The position numbers and the translations under genes are program-made. From positions 2,480,001 to 2,544,000 of the forward strand of contig NZ_CP053896.1 in NCBI RefSeq assembly GCF_013255915.1: a DNA stretch of 64,000 nucleotides. Reading direction: 5' to 3'. This document shows, in pieces, positions 28,673 through 38,213 of the stretch (position 1 is its first letter; the number at the start of each line of letters is the position of its first letter). The stretch comes from Providencia rettgeri (GTDB lineage Bacteria > Pseudomonadota > Gammaproteobacteria > Enterobacterales > Enterobacteriaceae). The notes below the pieces were generated by a model, which made no database searches, had not been told where the DNA came from, and saw nothing but the letters and a program-made list of their open reading frames with translations.

Positions 28673-29440
28673 ATGTTTAAAAAATTAGTTTTTGCTGGCT
28701 GTATGTCATTGGCAGCCTTCGCCGGGAATGTTTACGCAAAAGAAAGCTATACCGTTGGTGCTGGTGGGACTTACCGTCCGTTTGAATATGAAAATAGCCA
28801 AAAACAGCTCGAAGGCTTTGATATTGATATCATTAAAGCAATTGCAGAAGCAGAAGGTTTTGACGTTAAACTTGTCAATACCCCTTGGGAAGGGATTTTT
28901 GCGACCTTATCGTCTGGTGATAGAGATATTTTAATTTCGGGGATCACAATTACAGATAAACGCAAAAATATGGTTGATTTCTCTAACCCCTATTTCCCGG
29001 CTGAGCAAGCGATCGTCATCAGTGAAACATCTGATGTTAAAGACTTAAATAGCTTAAAAGACCTGAATGTAGGTGTTGTGAACTCCAGCACTGGTGATAT
29101 TGTTGTTTCTGATGTAATAGGTAAAAACAGTACAGCAATCAAACGTTTTGACAATACTCCTCTTTTATTACAAGAACTATTCGAAGATGGCATTGACGCT
29201 GCAGTTGGTGATGTCGGCGTAATTAAATATTATATAAAAACGCACCCTGAGAAAAAATTTAAACTGATTTACGATAACCATTTCGAAAAACAATATTTTG
29301 GTATTGCTGTCGCTAAAGGGAATAGTGAATTACAGCAAAAAATAAATAATGGCTTAGATAAGATTATTGCAGACGGTACATACAATAAAATTTACCAAAA
29401 ATGGTTTGATGAAAATGTTCCTCAATTACCAAAACAATAA
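28673..29440 (+). CDS. Amino-acid ABC transporter, periplasmic binding protein
   Basis: 255 residues of the polar amino-acid binding family (ArtJ/GlnH type). A signal peptide spans residues 1-23 (LAAFAGNVYA, then KES). Ligand-site stretches: FEYENSQKQLEGFDIDII, ISGITITDKRKNMVDFSNPY and the C-terminal YNKIYQKWF. The ATG at 28673 has AGAGG 5 nt upstream; the longer frame lacks a signal sequence. First gene of a three-gene importer. Confidence 0.87.
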   Translation: MFKKLVFAGCMSLAAFAGNVYAKESYTVGAGGTYRPFEYENSQKQLEGFDIDIIKAIAEAEGFDVKLVNTPWEGIFATLSSGDRDILISGITITDKRKNMVDFSNPYFPAEQAIVISETSDVKDLNSLKDLNVGVVNSSTGDIVVSDVIGKNSTAIKRFDNTPLLLQELFEDGIDAAVGDVGVIKYYIKTHPEKKFKLIYDNHFEKQYFGIAVAKGNSELQQKINNGLDKIIADGTYNKIYQKWFDENVPQLPKQ

Positions 29441-29505
29441 TTAAATTTAACTTAAAGCCATCTATGGATGGCTTTTTCACGTTTTAAATCAGGGTGAAAA
29501 TTAAG

Positions 29506-30270
29506 ATGTCTGCGTTTCGTTGGGAAATAATTGAAGAGTATGCTCCATTATTTGCTGAAGGCGCAATGATGACGATAAAAGCAACCATCATTTGCGTTAT
29601 TTTAGGCTCACTATGGGGATTAACCCTCGGTTTAGGCAGAACTGCCAAAGCTGAACAAGGGATTTGGAAACCTATTTTACACTATTTTGTACAGTGGCCG
29701 GTTCGCTTCTATGTCAGTGCCTTTCGTGGTACTCCACTATTTGTTCAAATAATGGTTGTTCACTTTGCCCTAGTGCCACTGTTTATTAACCCTCGTGATG
29801 GCTTATTTGTTACATCAGGGTTAATGTCTGTTGATACCGCTAAAATGCTCCGCTCCGATTACGGTGCATTTCTATCTTGCGTCATTGCAATTACTTTAAA
29901 CTCAGGAGCTTATGTCTCTGAAATATTCCGTGCGGGTATTCAATCCATTGATAAAGGGCAAATGGAAGCTTCGCGTGCGCTTGGTATGAGTTGGGCAAAA
30001 ACAATGCGCAAGGTGATTCTTCCGCAAGCTTTTCGGCGCATTCTTCCCCCACTGGGAAATAATGCCATCGCAATTGTCAAGGACTCATCCCTCGCTTCCG
30101 CAATCGGTTTGGCCGATCTCGCCTATGCTGCAAGAACGGTCTCCGGAGCTTACGCAACTTACTGGGAACCCTACTTAACAATATCTGTGATTTATTGGAT
30201 GCTGACATTTATACTTGCTCAGTTGGTGCAATATATGGAAAGAAGGTTGGGCAGAAGTGATTTACGTTAA
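29506..30270 (+). CDS. Amino-acid ABC transporter permease
   Basis: 254 residues, His/Glu/Gln/Arg/opine permease family, five to six membrane segments. The cytoplasmic EAA loop reads [20 protein letters not shown]. Forms the membrane channel of the importer. An ATG at 29506 is used; a GTG four codons earlier is possible. The gene's end overlaps the ATPase gene by 14 nt. Confidence 0.87.
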   Translation: MSAFRWEIIEEYAPLFAEGAMMTIKATIICVILGSLWGLTLGLGRTAKAEQGIWKPILHYFVQWPVRFYVSAFRGTPLFVQIMVVHFALVPLFINPRDGLFVTSGLMSVDTAKMLRSDYGAFLSCVIAITLNSGAYVSEIFRAGIQSIDKGQMEASRALGMSWAKTMRKVILPQAFRRILPPLGNNAIAIVKDSSLASAIGLADLAYAARTVSGAYATYWEPYLTISVIYWMLTFILAQLVQYMERRLGRSDLR

Positions 30271-30979
30271 TAATTTACAAAAAAAATTTGGTGATGCTCA
30301 TGTACTTAGAGGTATTTCTTGTGAAGTTAAACCTCAAGAAGTTATTTGTGTCATTGGCCCTTCTGGTTCAGGAAAAAGTACCTTTTTACGCTGTTTGAAT
30401 GCGCTAGAACGCCCTGACGGGGGAGAAATTCAAGTCAATGGTTTTAACGTTCATGATCCTAAAACTGATTTAAATAAAATGAGAGAAAATGTGGGGATGG
30501 TGTTTCAGCGTTTTAACCTATTCCCCCATATGACCGTGTTAGAAAACTTGATGATGGCGCCAACCTTAGTGAAAGGAATAAAAAAGGAATTGGCACTTAA
30601 ACAAGCAGAACAACTTCTGATCAAGGTAGGGTTGTTAGATAAAATTGATGCATGGCCAGCCAGTTTATCCGGTGGGCAGCAACAACGAGTCGCTATTGCT
30701 AGAGCGTTAGCCATGCAACCATCCATTTTGTTATTTGATGAGCCGACATCTGCACTTGACCCCGAATTAGTTGGTGAGGTTCTTTCAGTGATGAAAACCC
30801 TTGCAAATGAAGGTATGACAATGGTTATCGTCACCCATGAAATGGGGTTTGCACGTGAAGTTGCCGACCGAGTCTTGTTTATTGACCAAGGTATTATTCA
30901 AGAAGAAGGCACGCCAGAACAACTCTTTACTGCACCTAAAAACCCACGGACTGCGGAGTTTCTAAGTAAAGTACTTTAA
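30257..30979 (+). CDS. Amino-acid ABC transporter ATPase
   Basis: 240 residues, GlnQ/ArtP type: Walker [11 protein letters not shown]-loop, signature LSGGQQQR, Walker [12 protein letters not shown] and the H-loop VTHEMGFA. Starts at GTG 30257 ([12 protein letters not shown]); no in-frame ATG precedes a plausible N-terminus. Overlap with the permease suggests coupling. Confidence 0.88.
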   Translation: MIYVNNLQKKFGDAHVLRGISCEVKPQEVICVIGPSGSGKSTFLRCLNALERPDGGEIQVNGFNVHDPKTDLNKMRENVGMVFQRFNLFPHMTVLENLMMAPTLVKGIKKELALKQAEQLLIKVGLLDKIDAWPASLSGGQQQRVAIARALAMQPSILLFDEPTSALDPELVGEVLSVMKTLANEGMTMVIVTHEMGFAREVADRVLFIDQGIIQEEGTPEQLFTAPKNPRTAEFLSKVL

Positions 30980-30987
30980 TTTTATAG

Positions 30988-31014
30988 CCTGCTTAGTATG
31001 CTAAGCAGGTTTTT
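30988..31014 (+). terminator. Rho-independent terminator of ABC operon
   Basis: Perfect 9-bp stem CCTGCTTAG (30988-30996) and CTAAGCAGG (31001-31009), TATG loop, followed by TTTTTC. Confidence 0.88.
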
Positions 31015-31078
31015 CTGATAGGCAGGTCTTTTTATTATCGATACGCTAAGAATATTCGCTCTTAATAAAGATTAATTT

Positions 31079-31618
31079 ATGGATATCAAAAGCCTCTGCA
31101 AACAATACCGCTCAGGGAAAAAATTTAAATATGTTTTCTTCTGGGGCCACCAAACCAAACAAAATCAAATTACAAAAAGCTGCTTCAGCCAATGGTACCC
31201 TTCCCCATTTATTGTTAATAACCACCGCTTTGCCAGTGCAGAACATTTCATGATGGCCGAAAAAGCACGCTTATTTGGTGATTTAGAAACATTGGATAAA
31301 ATCATTCATGCACCAAATCCCGGAGCGGCTAAAGCATTTGGTCGTGAAGTTCGTGGGTTTAAGCAAGATGTTTGGGATGAAAACCGTTTTGCTATTGTTG
31401 TCAGCGCTAATATGGCAAAATTCTCTCAACATGAAGAATTAAAACAGTTTTTACTCTCCACAAACGAACGTGTTCTAGTTGAAGCTAGCCCCGTCGATAA
31501 AATTTGGGGAATAGGCCTTGCCGAAGATAGTGAAAATATTGAAAACCCATTAACATGGAAAGGGTTAAACCTTCTCGGTTTCGCATTAATGGATGTTAGA
31601 AGTCAGCTAGCCAATTAA
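31079..31618 (+). CDS. NADAR-domain (YbiA-like) N-glycosidase
   Basis: 179 residues of the NADAR family (FFWGHQTKQ, SQWYPSPFIVNNHRFASAEH, FMMAEKARLFGD, GRGVxGF-type GREVRGF, WGIGLAEDSENIENP, WKGLNLLGFALM). Family members cleave N-glycosidic bonds in damaged riboflavin intermediates, and some remove ADP-ribose from nucleic acids or act in phage-related NAD metabolism. Which applies here is not determinable. Monocistronic. Confidence 0.83.
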   Translation: MDIKSLCKQYRSGKKFKYVFFWGHQTKQNQITKSCFSQWYPSPFIVNNHRFASAEHFMMAEKARLFGDLETLDKIIHAPNPGAAKAFGREVRGFKQDVWDENRFAIVVSANMAKFSQHEELKQFLLSTNERVLVEASPVDKIWGIGLAEDSENIENPLTWKGLNLLGFALMDVRSQLAN

Positions 31619-31656
31619 CTCTCTAATTTTTGCTTATTTTCTGATAAAATGAAAAA

Positions 31657-31696
31657 CCCGTTGTTATTAAACAGCGGGCCCGTCATTTTTTTATCA
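31657..31696 (+). terminator. Probable terminator after NADAR gene
   Basis: CCCGTTGT (31657-31664) pairs with ACAGCGGG (31671-31678) with one wobble; a T7 run follows 8 nt later. Confidence 0.5.
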
Positions 31697-31723
31697 AAAT
31701 ATAGAATATACTACTGAGCTTTA

Positions 31724-32182
31724 TTATAAAGGCATTCTGTATTCAATTACCCCAGGCTTTTCTGCCACCCAGTTATACAATTTTTGGCCTCGCAAATTGG
31801 TTTCTTGTGTATGCCAATATAGACGGCCACATTGTTTCTCTTGCGCTTGTGCGTGTACAAATTCAATTAATTGTTTTCCTACATGACGTCCTCTCATTTC
31901 TGGCGTCACATATAAATCTTCAAGGTAACAAAAATCATTTTCAGCCCATGTTGAGCGGTGAAATAAATAATTCACAAAACCAACAACTTTTCCATTTTCC
32001 AACGCAACAGCACAGTACATCGGCTCACTCTCATCAAAAAAGCGCTCCCATGCTTTTAAGGTAATTTCTTCACTTAAATCTACCTTATAAAATTTCTGAT
32101 ACTCTAACCAATACACTAACCACTCTGGGTAATGTTCCGGCGCAACAAATTCCACTGTAACTGGTAATGATGTTTTACTCAT
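31724..32182 (-). CDS. GNAT acetyltransferase
   Basis: 152 residues: EDLYVTPEMRGRHVGKQLIE acetyl-CoA loop and the aromatic ending RLYWHTQETNLRGQKLYNWV, typical of the small GNAT proteins acting on polyamine-like or amino-acid substrates. The ATG at 32182 follows GGAAGGG by 5 nt. Divergent from the MocR-type regulator 103 bp away, which may control it. Confidence 0.82.
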   Translation of the reverse strand: MSKTSLPVTVEFVAPEHYPEWLVYWLEYQKFYKVDLSEEITLKAWERFFDESEPMYCAVALENGKVVGFVNYLFHRSTWAENDFCYLEDLYVTPEMRGRHVGKQLIEFVHAQAQEKQCGRLYWHTQETNLRGQKLYNWVAEKPGVIEYRMPL

Positions 32183-32285
32183 AATAACCCTTCCATTTGT
32201 AGACATATTACATAATGGCGCTATAGTACCTAGCAATCTGGCTCTATATAAGAGACACTTTTGTTATTTATTTAGGATCCACTTT

Positions 32286-33773
32286 ATGCGACGCCAACAG
32301 CATGCCCAATTCCCATTACTATTACTTGAAAAAGGTTACATTAAAGAAAATGTTTATCACACAATACGTAATGCCATCTTAGATGGACGTATTGCTGCTG
32401 GAATTAAACTTCCTTCCTCTAGAGCATTAGCAGAAATGATGGCGATCTCACGAAATTCGGTAATTGCTGGGTTTGAACGACTAATTGATGAAGGATACCT
32501 TTATTCCCAAAAAGGCTCAGGGACTTATGTTTCCCCCCATATTCCTGATGAATTAATTGGTGCCATAAGTAGCACTAAACAGGGTGACCAATCTGGATAT
32601 CCTGCATTAAATCTGAATCCTAGAGTTTCCACTTTATCGAATTTATGGGAAAAATCGCGTCCAAATACCAACAAACACCAAATGTTTAATATCGGTATTG
32701 GTTGTGTGGACCAATTCCCGCATGAATTATGGGGAAGATTATTGGGTCGAGTTTGGCGTAAGTCCAAACAAATTATTACGCATTTTAATCACCCTGATGG
32801 GTATGCACTACTAAAAGATTTATTGGTAGATTACGTCCGTTCGACTCGTGGGGTTCATTGTAAACAGCAACAAATTATTATTGTTAATGGAACACAGCAA
32901 GCCATTAATTTAGCGGCAAAAGTCTTATTACAGCAAGGGGATAAAGTATGGTTAGATGACCCTGGCTATGATAGTGCGAGAGCTATTTTAACCGCTGCTG
33001 GTGCTGATATTGACGCTATTCCATCAGACAAAGAAGGAATGGATATTATATATGGTGCGAAACACCATAAAACAGCAAAATTAATTTATACCACGCCTTC
33101 TCACCAGTTCCCTCTGGGCACAACTCTCAGCTTACCTCGGCGTTTAGCATTATTGGATTGGGCACAACAAAACAACGCATGGATTTTTGAGGATGACTAC
33201 AATAGTGAATTTCGCTTTTTATCAAAGCCAATTCAAGCATTGCAAGGCTTAGATAATCATCAACGTGTTATTTATGCAGGGACATTTTCTAAAATGATGT
33301 ACCCCGGCTTTCGTTTAGGTTTTTTAATAGTGCCAGAAATTCTGAGTGAGGCATTCACCATGATGAAATATTATAGTGATAGCCACTGTGGTTATTTAGA
33401 ACAGGCCGCTTTAGCTCAGTTTATCCAAGAAGGCCACTATGCACGCCATGTCAGAAAAATACGGAAGATATGTTACGAGAGGCAAAATACTTTTATCAAT
33501 GCCATCAATCACTATCTCCCTCACCTATTTAATGTACAGATGACAGATTCAGGCATTCATACTGTTTGTTGGGTGAAAGACGGTTATGATATTAACGTGA
33601 TCCTTAACCAATGCCGTCTCTTGGGCTTTGGCGCACAACCGCTATCACGCTACTGTATTCAAAGTACTCACCAAAATGCAATTCTATTTGGCTATGCTGC
33701 CCATTGTGAAAACGAGATAATTAGCAATATAAAATTACTCAGTGAACAATTGAGTAATATATACCCTAGTTAA
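32286..33773 (+). CDS. MocR/PdxR-type regulator (GntR HTH fused to aminotransferase)
   Basis: 495 residues. N-terminal GntR winged helix (about 15-85, LPSSRALAEMMAISRNSVIA) is joined by a linker to a fold-type I aminotransferase-like domain with the PLP lysine in GTFSKMMYPGFRLGF (about residue 338) and EDDYNSEFRF. Members use PLP or aminated ligands to regulate vitamin B6, taurine, GABA or similar genes. The divergent GNAT gene is a candidate target. Confidence 0.87.
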   Translation: MRRQQHAQFPLLLLEKGYIKENVYHTIRNAILDGRIAAGIKLPSSRALAEMMAISRNSVIAGFERLIDEGYLYSQKGSGTYVSPHIPDELIGAISSTKQGDQSGYPALNLNPRVSTLSNLWEKSRPNTNKHQMFNIGIGCVDQFPHELWGRLLGRVWRKSKQIITHFNHPDGYALLKDLLVDYVRSTRGVHCKQQQIIIVNGTQQAINLAAKVLLQQGDKVWLDDPGYDSARAILTAAGADIDAIPSDKEGMDIIYGAKHHKTAKLIYTTPSHQFPLGTTLSLPRRLALLDWAQQNNAWIFEDDYNSEFRFLSKPIQALQGLDNHQRVIYAGTFSKMMYPGFRLGFLIVPEILSEAFTMMKYYSDSHCGYLEQAALAQFIQEGHYARHVRKIRKICYERQNTFINAINHYLPHLFNVQMTDSGIHTVCWVKDGYDINVILNQCRLLGFGAQPLSRYCIQSTHQNAILFGYAAHCENEIISNIKLLSEQLSNIYPS

Positions 33774-33866
33774 ACAAAAATGATTTTCAGCGTTTATCCG
33801 ATAGCTAGAATTTTTCTAATCTTTATAACTGTACCTTAATAGCATTGTTTATATTGAGGTACTTTT

Positions 33867-34448
33867 ATGACAAAAATAAATTATCCCCATGAGTACGAAG
33901 TTGGCGATGTTGTCTTTACCAGTATTGGGACTGAGCTATTTCGCCAAATAGCCTCGGCATCTTTATGTTGGAGTAACCATGTTGGCATGATTGTAGGTCA
34001 TAATGGTGAAGATTATTTAATTGCAGAAAGTCGCGTTCCCCTTTCAACAACCACGACCTTATCGCGGTTTATTGCCCGTTCGTCTGACAATCGTTACAGT
34101 GTACGCCGATTTTCCCATACATTAACAAGTGAACAAAAATCCGCATTAGTCGCCGAAGTTCCTGCTCGTTTAAATAAGTTTTATCACACGGGATTTAATT
34201 ATGAGTCTTCTAGGCAGTTTTGTTCAAAGTTTGTTTTCGATATTTATCAATCTGCGTTATCAGTTCAAATAGGGGAATTAGAAACCTTCAAGGAATTATT
34301 AACTAAAAACCCGAATGCAAAATTAAATTTTTGGAAGTTATGGTTTATTGGGCAAATTCCATGGGAACGTAAAACTGTTACTCCTGCAAGTTTATGGCAT
34401 CACCCTGAATTATCATTAATTTATCGCAGCCATGATGACATTCATTAA
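33867..34448 (+). CDS. yebB: YebB, permuted papain-like (YiiX/YebB) protein
   Basis: 193 residues, near-identical layout to E. coli Yeb[21 protein letters not shown] with the candidate catalytic His, [16 protein letters not shown], and [18 protein letters not shown] with the candidate Cys. This belongs to the NlpC/P60-like superfamily with circular permutation. Possible amidase or peptidase; function untested. GAGG ribosome site. Monocistronic. Confidence 0.87.
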   Translation: MTKINYPHEYEVGDVVFTSIGTELFRQIASASLCWSNHVGMIVGHNGEDYLIAESRVPLSTTTTLSRFIARSSDNRYSVRRFSHTLTSEQKSALVAEVPARLNKFYHTGFNYESSRQFCSKFVFDIYQSALSVQIGELETFKELLTKNPNAKLNFWKLWFIGQIPWERKTVTPASLWHHPELSLIYRSHDDIH

Positions 34449-34469
34449 TTAGCGATATTGATATTTGAC

Positions 34470-34608
34470 TAAGCCACTCAACGTATATAAGAGTGGCTTA
34501 ACATGATGCCTTAATCTTTATCAATCAATAAGCATTGCATCGCCATTAAACAAATTTGCTGTAATAGCCAGTTATTATAGTAAAGCCTCTTCTATTAGAG
34601 ACTTTACT
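34470..34608. terminator. Two hairpins between yebB and yajD
   Basis: First: TAAGCCACTC (34470-34479) with GAGTGGCTTA (34491-34500). Second: AGTAAAGCCTCT (34579-34590) with AGAGACTTTACT (34597-34608), one wobble. They separate convergent genes. Confidence 0.55.
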
Positions 34609-34645
34609 TTGCCTACCTGTACTGGAATTGCGTGGGTTATCGCGA

Positions 34646-34993
34646 TTATTTTTTCTTATTTAGCATCGATTTCAAGTCAGCAAACGGGTTATAAGTTGCT
34701 GCTTCAATATCATTTTGTGCATCTTCCCCTGCCACGACATTAGTGCCATACATTTCAGCTTCTGTGTACTTCGAATGCTCATGATCATGGCAAAATAAAC
34801 ACAATAGTTCCCAATTGCTGCCATCTTCAGGGTTATTGGTATGATCATGGTCGATATGATGCACAGTTAATTCACGTAAATTTGAATACACAAACTCACG
34901 AGTACAGCGTCCACAAACCCATGGGTAAATTTTAAGTGCTTTTTCACGATAGCCACTTTCTAATCGCGCATAGTTTTTAGGGATCAAAGCCAT
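34646..34993 (-). CDS. yajD: YajD, HNH nuclease-fold protein
   Basis: 115 residues, exactly the E. coli YajD length. Zn pair CGRC (near 27) and LCLFCHDHEH enclose the HNH core LTVHHIDHDHTNNPEDGSNW. HNH proteins are metal-dependent nucleases; the role of YajD is not established. The ATG at 34993 is chosen from AGGA upstream and the match of MALIPKNYARLESGYREKAL to E. coli. Confidence 0.9.
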   Translation of the reverse strand: MALIPKNYARLESGYREKALKIYPWVCGRCTREFVYSNLRELTVHHIDHDHTNNPEDGSNWELLCLFCHDHEHSKYTEAEMYGTNVVAGEDAQNDIEAATYNPFADLKSMLNKKK

Positions 34994-35080
34994 TGCCGAT
35001 ATTCCTATTAAAAATAGTAATTTTGAGATAATACGCCTAATATACCTCAATTCAGAGCAAAAAAAGAAACTCAAAGCAAC

Positions 35081-35136
35081 AAAAAACCCAGATATGATGA
35101 CTCGCCAACTTTATAGGGCATGTCATCAACTCCGGG
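35081..35136 (-). terminator. Terminator of mesX-mesD unit
   Basis: On the minus strand a 15-bp stem with two mismatches (35122-35136 with 35087-35101), a 20-nt loop, and six T's (35081-35086). Confidence 0.7.
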
Positions 35137-35164
35137 CTCATTTATTAGTTAGTTTTTACTTAGA

Positions 35165-36196
35165 TTACTTATTCAACAATTCTCTACGGATAATCTCAGC
35201 CCCTGCACTTAATGCATTAAGTTTACCCGTTGCGACCCGTCGAGATAATGGTGCCATACCACAGTTTGTTGATGGATAAAGTTTATCAGCATCCACAAAT
35301 TGCAACGCTTTACGTAACGTATTGGCGACTTCTTCTGGTGTTTCGATGATATTGCTAGCCACATCAATCGCCCCCACCATCACTTTTTTACCGCGAATAA
35401 GCTCAATTAAATCCATAGGAACATGGGAGTTATGACATTCTAAGGAGATAATATCAATATTTGAAGTTTGCAATTTTGGGAAAGCCTCTTCATATTGCCG
35501 CCACTCAGAACCTAGTGTCTTTTTCCAGTCAGTATTAGCTTTGATGCCGTATCCATAACAGATGTGAACTGCTGTTTCGCATTTCAGCCCTTCAATGGCT
35601 CTTTCTAACGCAGCCACCCCCCAATCGTTTACTTCATCAAAAAACACATTAAAAGCTGGCTCATCAAACTGAATAATATCAACGCCCGCGGCTTCAAGCT
35701 CTTTTGCTTCTTGATTCAATATTTTAGCGAACTCCCATGCCAGTTTTTCACGACTTTTATAATGGTTATCATACAGTGTATCAATCATCGTCATCGGCCC
35801 AGGAAGCGCCCATTTAATCGGCTGTTTTGTTAGCTTACGTAAAAATTTAGCATCTTCCACAAAAACAGGTTTTTTGCGTTCAACCGCCCCAACCACCGTC
35901 GGCACGCTCGCATCATAACGATCACGAATTTTAACCACTTCACGCTTTGCAAAATCAACACCACTGAGGTGTTCAATAAATGTCGTCACAAAATGCTGGC
36001 GTGTTTGCTCGCCATCGCTAACAATATCAATCCCAGCACGTAGTTGATCTTCAAGGGATAAGCGCAATGCGTCTTGTTTTCCCTCGATGAGTTCTTCATT
36101 TTGCAACTTCCAAGGAGACCAAAGCGTCTCAGGTTCAGCAAGCCAAGAAGGTTTTGGTAAGCTGCCCGCGGTAGATGTTGGTAATAATGTTTTCAT
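35165..36196 (-). CDS. mesD: Folate-independent core methionine synthase, MesD type
   Basis: 343 residues corresponding only to the catalytic C-terminal barrel of cobalamin-independent MetE. Zn ligands are visible: His and Cys in AVHICYGYG, Glu in SLECHNS, Cys in STNCGM. The N-terminal half of MetE is absent. Its neighbour is a DUF1852 gene (MesX). The MesD/MesX pair has been described as an oxygen-dependent methionine synthase whose methyl donor is not 5-methyl-THF. The ATG at 36196 has AAGG 9-10 nt upstream. Second gene after mesX, 29 bp gap. Confidence 0.87.
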   Translation of the reverse strand: MKTLLPTSTAGSLPKPSWLAEPETLWSPWKLQNEELIEGKQDALRLSLEDQLRAGIDIVSDGEQTRQHFVTTFIEHLSGVDFAKREVVKIRDRYDASVPTVVGAVERKKPVFVEDAKFLRKLTKQPIKWALPGPMTMIDTLYDNHYKSREKLAWEFAKILNQEAKELEAAGVDIIQFDEPAFNVFFDEVNDWGVAALERAIEGLKCETAVHICYGYGIKANTDWKKTLGSEWRQYEEAFPKLQTSNIDIISLECHNSHVPMDLIELIRGKKVMVGAIDVASNIIETPEEVANTLRKALQFVDADKLYPSTNCGMAPLSRRVATGKLNALSAGAEIIRRELLNK

Positions 36197-36225
36197 AATA
36201 ATTGACCTTAAATTTTTATAATTAA

Positions 36226-37203
36226 TCAAAGCGCGTAGTTAGCAGACCATTGCTCTAGAATATGCTTATAGGGCTCAATAAAATGTTCTTCTGTATATTT
36301 TCCCTGCTCAATAGCCAATCGGCTACGTTCTTCGCGGTCATAAACAATTTTTGTTAGCGAATAATCTTGATTCGTCAAACTCGGTTGATAGCATTGCCCC
36401 GCAACGGAGTTCGCATTGTAAATCTCTGGCCGATAAATCTTCTGGAATGTTTCCATCGTGCTAATCGTACTAATTAATTCAATATTGCTGTAATCGCTCA
36501 GCAGATCTCCCGTAAAATAAAATGCCAGCGGTGCAACACTATTTTGAGGCATGAAATAACGAACCTGTAATCCCATCTTTTTAAAATATTGATCTGTTAA
36601 TGAAGCCCCATTTTGCTGATATTCAATCCCCAATATAGGATGTTGATTCCCAGTTCTATGGTAGATATCTTTATTTGAGACACTTAGACATATCACTGGC
36701 GCCTTACTAAAATGCGCTTTATATTCACTAGAATTTACAAAATATTTAAAGATATTCCCATGCAAGTCACCAAAGTTTTCTGGAATACTAAAGCTTGCTT
36801 GGTCCTTATTGTGGTCTAACAATAAAACACTAAAATCATAATCACGCACATAAGATGAAAAGTTATTTCCGACAATACCCTCAGTTCGTTCACCTGTTTT
36901 ATGATCAATAATATTAGTTTTTAATATTTCAATCACAGGGAACCTATTACTATTTTCCTCAACACTCATCTCGACAGAAATAATTTCCAACTCGATTGAA
37001 TAACGGTCGCTTTTAGGGTTATCCCAATAGGCTAATGTATTGAAACGGTTGTTCATCATGACAAGCGTGTTACGCAAATTTTCTTGGCGATTTTCCCCTC
37101 TGGCTAAATTAGCAAAGTTAGTTGTAATACGTGTATTTTCAGAAGGATTATAATTTTCATCAAAAAGACTACTTTTAATCGTAAATGTAAAATTTTTGTT
37201 CAT
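36226..37203 (-). CDS. mesX: MesX (DUF1852), partner of MesD methionine synthase
   Basis: 325 residues of the DUF1852 family: ITTNFANLARGENRQENLRN, RFNTLAYWDNPKSDRY, GNIFKYFVNSSEYKAHF. No membrane segment or signal. DUF1852 proteins are found next to MesD and are needed for its activity; an oxygenase that supplies the methyl donor has been proposed. First gene of the pair. Confidence 0.87.
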   Translation of the reverse strand: MNKNFTFTIKSSLFDENYNPSENTRITTNFANLARGENRQENLRNTLVMMNNRFNTLAYWDNPKSDRYSIELEIISVEMSVEENSNRFPVIEILKTNIIDHKTGERTEGIVGNNFSSYVRDYDFSVLLLDHNKDQASFSIPENFGDLHGNIFKYFVNSSEYKAHFSKAPVICLSVSNKDIYHRTGNQHPILGIEYQQNGASLTDQYFKKMGLQVRYFMPQNSVAPLAFYFTGDLLSDYSNIELISTISTMETFQKIYRPEIYNANSVAGQCYQPSLTNQDYSLTKIVYDREERSRLAIEQGKYTEEHFIEPYKHILEQWSANYAL

Positions 37204-37643
37204 TGTCTCGTCACACCCTAAATTCCAAGATGGAAACTCAATTGACTTCTTGATTTTTTAGAAGTTTTAGTTGCCCATTCATCAATCTTTATGTTGTAGA
37301 TAAGTTAATTTTCCTCGTTAGCTAATTTATGCCAGAGCTGTTGATTGAGTGAAAGCGACTTAATTTCATTTCGAACATGAACGATTTTCATGATCATCTA
37401 TTTCACTTATTTTAATTATGTGACGAAGAACTAAGAAATATTATTTTTCATTATAATTCATGATGTTAAGTATATTGTATGGACAATTTCCTAGAGGGGA
37501 TGAATATTCGACTCGAAGACTTAAACATTGGTTAGTGAAATAAATTTATTTAGTGCATTTAGAAAACACTTAGGTCATACAGTCTAAGTTACTAACTAAA
37601 ATTAACTACAATAATAAAAGGTGGCACAGTATTATGCACAAAA
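37204..37643. other. AT-rich region upstream of mesX
   Basis: 440 bp without a credible gene. It should contain the mesX promoter. I found no convincing MetJ box array. Confidence 0.3.
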
Positions 37644-37671
37644 AAAAGGCACTCGCCCCCGAGTGCCTTTT
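37644..37671. terminator. Perfect bidirectional terminator at chromosome/prophage border
   Basis: 12-bp perfect arms AAAAGGCACTCG (37644-37655) and CGAGTGCCTTTT (37660-37671), CCCC loop, long A run on the left giving T8 on the minus strand. No gene directly adjoins it, so it may end a transcript cut by integration or a small RNA. Confidence 0.75.
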
Positions 37672-37871
37672 GACTACAACTCACTGAATATAAAGTAAAT
37701 TACACCTATTCAGCGGTTCTGGTACTTGTGCGGATGAGGTAGTCAAATGCGCTAAGTGCGGCGTTCTAAAAGTGATTTAAACAATTGATTTAAATGGATT
37801 TAATCAATAGTTGATGTCCACATATTGACCACACTTATAAAGCCTCTTTTGATAAGAGGCTTTATTTTTGC
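37672..37871. other. Probable prophage attachment-end region
   Basis: 200 bp with no ORF. Contains two tandem 8-mers, TGTCCACA (37815-37822) and TGACCACA (37826-37833), spaced 11 bp; on the minus strand these read TGTGGACA and TGTGGTCA, resembling the P2 integrase arm-site word as I remember it. A terminator-like perfect 12-bp hairpin follows (37837-37848 with 37854-37865). In P2 the attachment site lies just beyond ogr. The exact core cannot be set without the other prophage end. Confidence 0.45.
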
Positions 37872-38108
37872 TTATTTTTCAATGGGTGGGAGGAGTTTTT
37901 TAGCCTGCTCAATCAAGGTTTCAATTACTTCAAGAGGGATGTTCGGCTCAAAACAAGTTAATGTAAATTGGTGGGTAACATCCGAGTAAAAGACTTCAGC
38001 AAGTTGTAACACTGGGTCAGTATTTGCCATAGTTAGTTCAAGATACATACCGTCTCTAACTATGTCGCTGCCTCTTGATAATTCGTATTCAGTATCATCA
38101 TTAAACAT
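37872..38108 (-). CDS. Small hypothetical protein near prophage end
   Basis: 78 residues, acidic (MFNDDTEYELSRGSDIV, CFEPNIPLEVIETLIEQAKK). No signal or membrane segment; the C-terminal helix is amphipathic. I do not recognise a family. Weak purine-rich ribosome site. It is divergent from the DUF4431-like gene across 105 bp and is followed by a perfect hairpin. It could be host or prophage cargo. Confidence 0.55.
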   Translation of the reverse strand: MFNDDTEYELSRGSDIVRDGMYLELTMANTDPVLQLAEVFYSDVTHQFTLTCFEPNIPLEVIETLIEQAKKLLPPIEK

Positions 38109-38213
38109 AATTATTTTTCTTTATAAATTAAAATATAACCATCTGTAATTACTCTGGATAACCTTTTTGCTATGATATCCATATAACACATAACATATTA
38201 TGGGGTACAAGTT

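Noticed and set aside
37204-37330. Possible MetJ boxes upstream of mesX
   Set aside because: Only single weak resemblances to AGACGTCT; no tandem boxes.
37719-37772. Short frame with a CxxC motif (VVKCAKCGVLK), like a zinc-ribbon fragment
   Set aside because: Preceded closely by a stop codon and lacking a start; probably chance or a very short remnant within the attachment region.
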